8,578 nucleotides of DNA from Planctomycetota bacterium (GTDB lineage: Bacteria > Planctomycetota > Planctomycetia > Pirellulales > Lacipirellulaceae), in contig JAJDEE010000436.1 of assembly GCA_029259975.1 (NCBI GenBank), positions 1 through 8,578 of the forward strand, written 5' to 3'. Shown piece after piece: positions 4,728 through 8,578 of the stretch (the first letter of the stretch is position 1; each line of letters begins with the position of its first letter). The notes under the pieces are model-generated. The model was not told the origin of the DNA. It ran no database searches and worked only from the letters and a program-made list of their open reading frames with translations. A program made the position numbers and the translations under genes.

Positions 4728-6568
4728 ATTGTTTTCAACGTCGACCAAAGCACCCAGTCGCCGTCGTGGCGGATGTCTTCGTCGTTTGGGCTGGGTGGTC
4801 CAACCTCGTAACGTGCAGTTCCTTCCAGTGGTCGGCCTTGATCGTCGTCGGTATCGGTGCCAAGGCTGTAAACGACAACGCCTGCTTCCGAAGTCCGATA
4901 TTCCAGCGGCCCGCCGTTGATGCGGTCGATCGGTAGCTCAGGCAGCCAGCGGGGCGAAAGCTGTTCCAGTGTCTCGGGCAGCCCGCCTTGTTCGCGGCGA
5001 TAGAGTTCCAAGGCGATGCCAATGAGAGCGCCTTCGCGACGGCCGGCATTGCGTTCGGTATCCATTCGGAAAGCAGCAGTTGCCGGTACTAGCAGCCCGA
5101 GCGGCATATACTTCAATCGTTTCCATTGAGAGCCTGAGAGCAGGTCACCAGGACGCTCTTGGTCGGAGAGTTGCCAGAGCGGTTTCGAGCGATTGGTCTG
5201 CTCTTGCTGCCAGATCTCGTTGTGCATGGCAAGCTGTTCATCACGTGAGGCCACCAGTTGGTTGATCGCGGGCAGGCCTATGCCAACCAGTATCTGCTCG
5301 TTAGCTCGGCCCGCTATAGTACCTACAACTTCAGCAAGATGGCTAAGGTAGATCGCACCTTTGTACGTAACACGGCCACTATTACCGTAGATGCGTTGCA
5401 TCACATCAAGCGTCCATAGCCGTTCGGACTCGAACCAAGAGTCAACCGGCGGCTCAATGGCTGAAATGCGATGTGCAAGAGTAGCAAGCTGCTCGTCAGA
5501 AAAAAGCTCGGGATGATCGCGGAGGATATCCTCTATGACGTCGAGCAGCGTCCATTCAGTGCCAAGCGAGACCATTCCCGAAACGAGGAAGGGCTCGTCC
5601 TGTACGTGCCGTACGACACGGAGGCTGGCGGTTAAGTTGTCGTAGGCACGTTGGACGTCGCCCGATTCGGCGGCAAGCACCGCATCGGACACTAACAAAA
5701 TTCCCGCACGACTGAGGATCTGGACATGCCCCAGGAGAATACTGATCAGTTCAGGCGGTTCGCCGCTGGGAGTGTCGTCTACCCATGTGCCAAGTAGCTC
5801 AGCGTCTTCCGACTGGTAAGATCGCCCAATGCGAAATCCAAGACGCGGCTCTATTGTCGCTTCTCGAAGCTCGGCAAGTTGTGATTGGTGTTTTTTAAGA
5901 AACTCGCGTAGTGTCGGGTCTTTTTCATTCGTCTCTTCGCTGGAGCCGATATCTTCAGTAATACCATCAAGCAGTGCGGCAATGTCGGTTTGATACCAAG
6001 AGCCTAGAAGTGGTCCCTTCGGCAGCTGGGCATCACGACACCCGAGAGCCAACATCGCCTTGCGGTAGTGCGGCCATGCTGCTTCGGCCTGAATTTGGGC
6101 ATCAACGCGGCGATTGATCACCGCCAAATAGTCGGTGTCGAGCGTGGGGCGTTCCCACAGCATGTAGATCGCAAGTAACGCGTAAATCACGAAAAAGCAG
6201 CCGACGAACCAACAACCGGCGCGCAGCGTCTGCCACCAGATTGGTCGACCGCGCCGCTTTGCTCGCCGTATCAGTTTTGCTGCTTGGGCGACGTCGCCAA
6301 ACTCTTCCGCAAGCTGCTTTGCAGGACGGCCCGTTTCGAGGCCATCTTGAAAATGCGCAATCAGCTCTTGAGCGACATCGCCCCGTTCGCCATTCCAAAG
6401 ACGTGTTTTGTGGACGACTTGCGAGATCGTATCAGCAATCTCCGCAGGCAAGTTGGCTTCGGCAACGAGAAAACGCCAGTCGAGCCGGCCATTCAATTGG
6501 CCACAAAAGAGGTCACTCAGCGGAGTAAATCTAAGCCTCCGCCAGAAGGATTCTGCAATCAATGCCAT
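4718..6568 (-). CDS. PadR-linked membrane protein with HAAS-like N-terminus and pseudopilin-like C-terminus
   Basis: A 616-residue protein of unknown function. The N-terminal part (about 40-105) is a helical domain with ELIAHFQDGLETG and AEEFGDVAQAAKLIRRAKRR, resembling the HAAS/DUF1700-like or permease-prefix domains often encoded next to PadR regulators. A basic stretch (RRAKRRGRP) precedes one transmembrane segment at about 117-137 (positive-inside), so the remaining 470 residues are probably outside the cytoplasmic membrane. The middle is helical and unrecognised. The C-terminal 118 residues have a planctomycete pattern like the tail of type II secretion pseudopilin-like proteins: an ALELYRREQGGLPETLEQL segment, a PID turn, then VYSLGTDTDDDQGR. 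The ATG at 6568 is chosen because it has an AGGAGG Shine-Dalgarno 6 nt upstream and overlaps the padR stop by one base (TGATG); an upstream in-frame extension of 29 residues would lie inside padR. Its stop codon is in a repeat. Confidence 0.8.
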   Translation of the reverse strand: MALIAESFWRRLRFTPLSDLFCGQLNGRLDWRFLVAEANLPAEIADTISQVVHKTRLWNGERGDVAQELIAHFQDGLETGRPAKQLAEEFGDVAQAAKLIRRAKRRGRPIWWQTLRAGCWFVGCFFVIYALLAIYMLWERPTLDTDYLAVINRRVDAQIQAEAAWPHYRKAMLALGCRDAQLPKGPLLGSWYQTDIAALLDGITEDIGSSEETNEKDPTLREFLKKHQSQLAELREATIEPRLGFRIGRSYQSEDAELLGTWVDDTPSGEPPELISILLGHVQILSRAGILLVSDAVLAAESGDVQRAYDNLTASLRVVRHVQDEPFLVSGMVSLGTEWTLLDVIEDILRDHPELFSDEQLATLAHRISAIEPPVDSWFESERLWTLDVMQRIYGNSGRVTYKGAIYLSHLAEVVGTIAGRANEQILVGIGLPAINQLVASRDEQLAMHNEIWQQEQTNRSKPLWQLSDQERPGDLLSGSQWKRLKYMPLGLLVPATAAFRMDTERNAGRREGALIGIALELYRREQGGLPETLEQLSPRWLPELPIDRINGGPLEYRTSEAGVVVYSLGTDTDDDQGRPLEGTARYEVGPPSPNDEDIRHDGDWVLWSTLKTIVE

Positions 6569-6580
6569 CACGCACCTCCT
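6566..6580 (-). promoter_or_regulatory. Shine-Dalgarno and TGATG coupling between padR and the HAAS-like gene
   Basis: On the minus strand AGGAGGTG (6580-6573) lies inside the last codons of padR, followed by GCGTGATG-type spacing: the padR TGA (6570-6568) and the downstream ATG (6568-6566) share one A. This is the strongest ribosome-binding site in the window, and it fixes the start of the downstream gene. It implies co-transcription and translational coupling. Confidence 0.85.
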
Positions 6581-6933
6581 GACGTTGCCGTCTGGGTTGC
6601 TGGACTTTGGGGAGCGATGCCGAGCGAACGCATTGCCGCGAAGACGGCTTGCCATTGCTTGGTGTCGGTGGCCAGCTTACGTTCGCCCTTGCGGGTGAGC
6701 CGATAGTAACGCCGTGGACGTGGCCCCGTTTTGTCGATCCGCGACTTGAGCAGCTTCTTGGCTTCGAGGTTATAAAGCATCGGGTACAGAGTCGACTGAC
6801 CCATCGCCAGCACGCCGTCGGTCTGACGGCTGAGTGCCTCGACCAGCTCGTAACCGTACTTTTCGCCAGCCGACAGCAACTGTAGCACGGCCGTCGGCCC
6901 CGCCCCTCGCATCAATTCACGTTCGATTTTCAT
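6568..6933 (-). CDS. PadR-family transcriptional repressor
   Basis: Small cytoplasmic winged-helix DNA-binding protein, 121 residues, within the range of the short PadR subfamily (one wHTH domain plus a dimerisation helix). Visible pattern: a first helix followed by GEKYGYELVEALS (residues about 23-35), then the recognition region MGQSTLYPMLYNLEAKKLL (44-62), and the wing PRPRRYYRLTRKGERKL (71-87). The C-terminal tail is short and ends in a flexible SPATQTATSGGA stretch. The ATG at 6933 has GAAAGGG about 8-9 nt upstream. It is the first gene of a two-gene operon with the HAAS-like protein, a pairing known for PadR families where the regulator controls an adjacent membrane protein. A sigma-70-type promoter with an overlapping dyad lies upstream, suggesting autorepression. 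The inducing ligand cannot be read from the sequence. Confidence 0.93.
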   Translation of the reverse strand: MKIERELMRGAGPTAVLQLLSAGEKYGYELVEALSRQTDGVLAMGQSTLYPMLYNLEAKKLLKSRIDKTGPRPRRYYRLTRKGERKLATDTKQWQAVFAAMRSLGIAPQSPATQTATSGGA

Positions 6934-6961
6934 GACTCAGCCCTTTCGATAGACGTCACAA

Positions 6962-6982
6962 GCTATGCAGTACATAGCATAG
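6962..6982. promoter_or_regulatory. Candidate PadR operator
   Basis: The 20-mer CTATGCAGTACATAGCATAG (6963-6982) contains two overlapping perfect dyads: CTATGC-N8-GCATAG (6963-6968 and 6977-6982) and GCTATG-N5-CATAGC (6962-6967 and 6973-6978). The first gives ATGC-N8-GCAT, close to the ATGT-N8-ACAT pattern known for PadR-family sites. It overlaps the -10 hexamer and the predicted start site of the padR promoter, where a bound repressor would block transcription. Confidence 0.7.
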
Positions 6983-7005
6983 GGGCCGTCGGCGAGTTGT
7001 GTCAA
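6976..7005 (-). promoter_or_regulatory. Promoter of the padR operon
   Basis: On the minus strand a perfect TTGACA (7005-7000) is followed after 18 nt by TATGCT (6981-6976, 4 of 6 to TATAAT). The predicted start is near 6969, giving a leader of about 36 nt before the padR ATG. The -10 is embedded in the candidate PadR dyad. Confidence 0.65.
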
Positions 7006-7089
7006 TCGCTTTGTCGAAAATTGCTACCATCACCGGATCGAAGCGATTTTAATAGCTGTCGACGGAAGTCGCTGCGCAGCAGTACAACC

Positions 7090-8578
7090 CTACGGCTTCT
7101 GCCCCGCTAGCTCGTACCGTCGGATCTTTCGGTCGAGAGTCGACCGTTCGATGCCTAAGATTCCCGCCGCTCGGCTTTTGTTCCAGCCGGTCGAGTTCAG
7201 AGTGCGGAGAATGTGATCACGCTCAATGTCGGCTAGCGACAGTGGTTCGTACTCTTTGGCGAGGGCTGAAGGCTCGCCACCACCTTCGGTTTCGCCGGCT
7301 GTTTTAAGTCTCGATAGCACGAGATCTTCGTGATCGACATACTCGCCTGTCGCTAACACGACTGCACGTTCGACCACGTTTTTTAGCTCGCGCACATTGC
7401 CCGGCCAACGGTATCGCAGCAGTTGCTCCATGGCTCGCGGCGTGTAGCCTTTGAGATTGCGACCGGTTTCGTCGCTAAACCGCCGAAGAAAAAATTCGGC
7501 CAGCTCGGGGATGTCTTCGGGCCGTTTGCGAAGGCCGGGGACAAGGATTTCTAGGACGTGCAAGCGGAAATAGAGATCGCGGCGAAATTTCCCCTCGGCG
7601 ACATCTTTTTCGAGGTCGCGGTTGGTGGCGGCAATCACCCGGACGTCGACCTTGATTGCCTGAGCGCCGCCGACCCGCTCAAAGGGGTGGCCTTCTAGCA
7701 CACGCAAAAACTTGGCTTGGACCGACTGGCTCATCTCGCCAATTTCGTCGAGCATCAGCGTGCCCTTGTCCGACTGCTCGAACTTGCCCATTTTACGATC
7801 GGTCGCGCCGGTGAAAGCCCCTTTTTCGTGACCGAACAGCTCGCTTTCGAGCAGTGTTTCGGAAAGTGCTGCACAATTAAGGCAAACAAAAGGGCCTTTG
7901 GCCCGTGGGCTGGAATAGTGAACGGCGCGTGCGACTAGCTCTTTGCCGACCCCGCTTTCACCACGGACCAGCACGGTCGCTCGGCTCGGTGCGGCGCGGG
8001 CGATTTGCTCGGCGACATGTTTCATCACGTCGCTCGACCCGATAATTTCGCTTTGCACGCCTAATTTCTCGCGTAGCGAGACATTTTCAGTTCGCGCAAG
8101 GTTCAGATTCTCAGCCAACACTTGACGTTTGTTCAAGTTTTCTAGGGCAACACCGACCGTATCGGCCACGGCCAATGTGAATTCCAGGTCCTCTGGATCG
8201 GTGGTCTGATCGGGATCGGTCGTGTAGAGATGTACAAGCCCGGAGATATCGCCTGATTGGCGAATGGGTGCACAGATGACACTGGTCGCGAGAATTTCGC
8301 CACGGCTATCACGATTGCCAAGGTTGCTGTCGTCCATGACGTTGCGGGCCATCACTGCTTGGCCTTCGCGGAGTACCGTAGAAGTTAGGAAAGGCGAGAC
8401 GCGGTGGTAGGAGTGTTCGCTATCGCTGCGCGAGGCAACGACTTCTAGCTCGTCGCCGCTTCGTTCACCGCTGTCGTCGCGTTTGCGTAGCAAAATCGCC
8501 CCTGCGTCGACCTGTGTTCCCTCGAACAGCCCTGTTAATGCGACATTTGCCAGCGAGACAACATCGGTCGACTTGGCT
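7090..8578 (-). CDS. Sigma-54-dependent transcriptional activator, GAF-AAA+-Fis HTH (N-terminus outside window)
   Basis: Bacterial enhancer-binding protein that uses ATP hydrolysis to open sigma-54 promoters. The frame stays open to the window end, so the start is outside; 495 residues are visible. Residues 1 to about 150 look like a GAF sensor domain (DAGAILLRKRD, then ATSVICAPIRQSGDISGLVHLY). The AAA+ domain follows: Walker A GESGVGKE at 206-213; the sigma-54-contacting GAFTGA loop at 253-258; Walker B TLMLDEIG at 273-280; sensor I AATNRD near 316-321; arginine fingers in FRRDLYFRL near 331-339; sensor II WPGNVREL at 391-398. The C-terminal Fis-type helix-turn-helix is at about 464-490 (NKSRAAGILGIERSTLDRKI). 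No receiver domain is visible. In related planctomycete proteins an FHA domain often precedes the GAF domain; whether this is so here cannot be seen. A TTG at 8493 is internal. It lies 156 bp upstream of padR on the same strand; padR has its own promoter, so a joint operon is not required. Confidence 0.95.
   Translation of the reverse strand, partial: AKSTDVVSLANVALTGLFEGTQVDAGAILLRKRDDSGERSGDELEVVASRSDSEHSYHRVSPFLTSTVLREGQAVMARNVMDDSNLGNRDSRGEILATSVICAPIRQSGDISGLVHLYTTDPDQTTDPEDLEFTLAVADTVGVALENLNKRQVLAENLNLARTENVSLREKLGVQSEIIGSSDVMKHVAEQIARAAPSRATVLVRGESGVGKELVARAVHYSSPRAKGPFVCLNCAALSETLLESELFGHEKGAFTGATDRKMGKFEQSDKGTLMLDEIGEMSQSVQAKFLRVLEGHPFERVGGAQAIKVDVRVIAATNRDLEKDVAEGKFRRDLYFRLHVLEILVPGLRKRPEDIPELAEFFLRRFSDETGRNLKGYTPRAMEQLLRYRWPGNVRELKNVVERAVVLATGEYVDHEDLVLSRLKTAGETEGGGEPSALAKEYEPLSLADIERDHILRTLNSTGWNKSRAAGILGIERSTLDRKIRRYELAGQKP

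Noticed and set aside
6569..6655. 29-residue N-terminal extension of the HAAS-like protein
   Set aside because: It overlaps padR out of frame; the ATG at 6568 has a perfect Shine-Dalgarno and the TGATG junction.
1..8578. CRISPR array, tRNA, insertion sequence or integrase
   Set aside because: No regularly spaced direct repeats with spacers, no cloverleaf, and no transposase or recombinase motif in any frame. The palindromes are dispersed-repeat type and not terminal inverted repeats around a coding element.

Overview
The window looks like chromosomal DNA from a planctomycete, most likely of the Pirellulales/Lacipirellulaceae type. This is inferred from the moderately GC-rich coding style, the gene repertoire (a PadR regulator paired with a large single-TM HAAS-like protein, and a GAF-type sigma-54 activator), and intergenic gaps filled with several families of dispersed palindromic repeats that I associate with planctomycete genomes. 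No tRNA, rRNA, CRISPR array, transposase or phage gene was found. I see no convincing new defence or metabolic system; the unusual material lies in the gaps between genes.

Layout: (1) 1-1833, plus strand: 3' part of a PcrA/UvrD helicase gene cut by the window edge. (2) 1834-2169: convergent gap with a long composite palindrome. (3) 2170-3027, minus: nfo, endonuclease IV, with all nine metal ligands. (4) 3028-3346: divergent nfo/ndk promoter region with a 32-bp-stem palindrome and a good sigma-70-type promoter for ndk. (5) 3347-3805, plus: ndk. (6) 3806-3898: short convergent gap with an imperfect palindrome that runs into the end of cheX. (7) 3899-4441, minus: an isolated CheX-type phosphatase gene. 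(8) 4442-4717: a gap with two copies of one palindromic repeat family, each with a 22-nt loop; one copy supplies the stop codon of the next gene. (9) 4718-6568 and 6568-6933, minus: a two-gene operon of padR and a membrane-anchored HAAS-like protein, joined by a TGATG stop/start overlap and headed by a promoter whose -10 lies in a PadR-type dyad. (10) 7090-8578, minus: a sigma-54-dependent activator (GAF, AAA+, Fis HTH), N-terminally cut by the window edge.

Functional reading: pcrA and nfo are both DNA-repair genes, but they are convergent and not an operon. ndk maintains NTP pools and has its own promoter. The padR/HAAS pair is probably an autoregulated unit in which PadR represses its own promoter. 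CheX and the sigma-54 activator have no obvious partners in the window. In the four near-perfect palindromes, every arm mismatch is a transition that still pairs as G-U in one RNA strand, and the favoured strand is constant within each element; this may reflect RNA-level constraint or a strand mutation bias.
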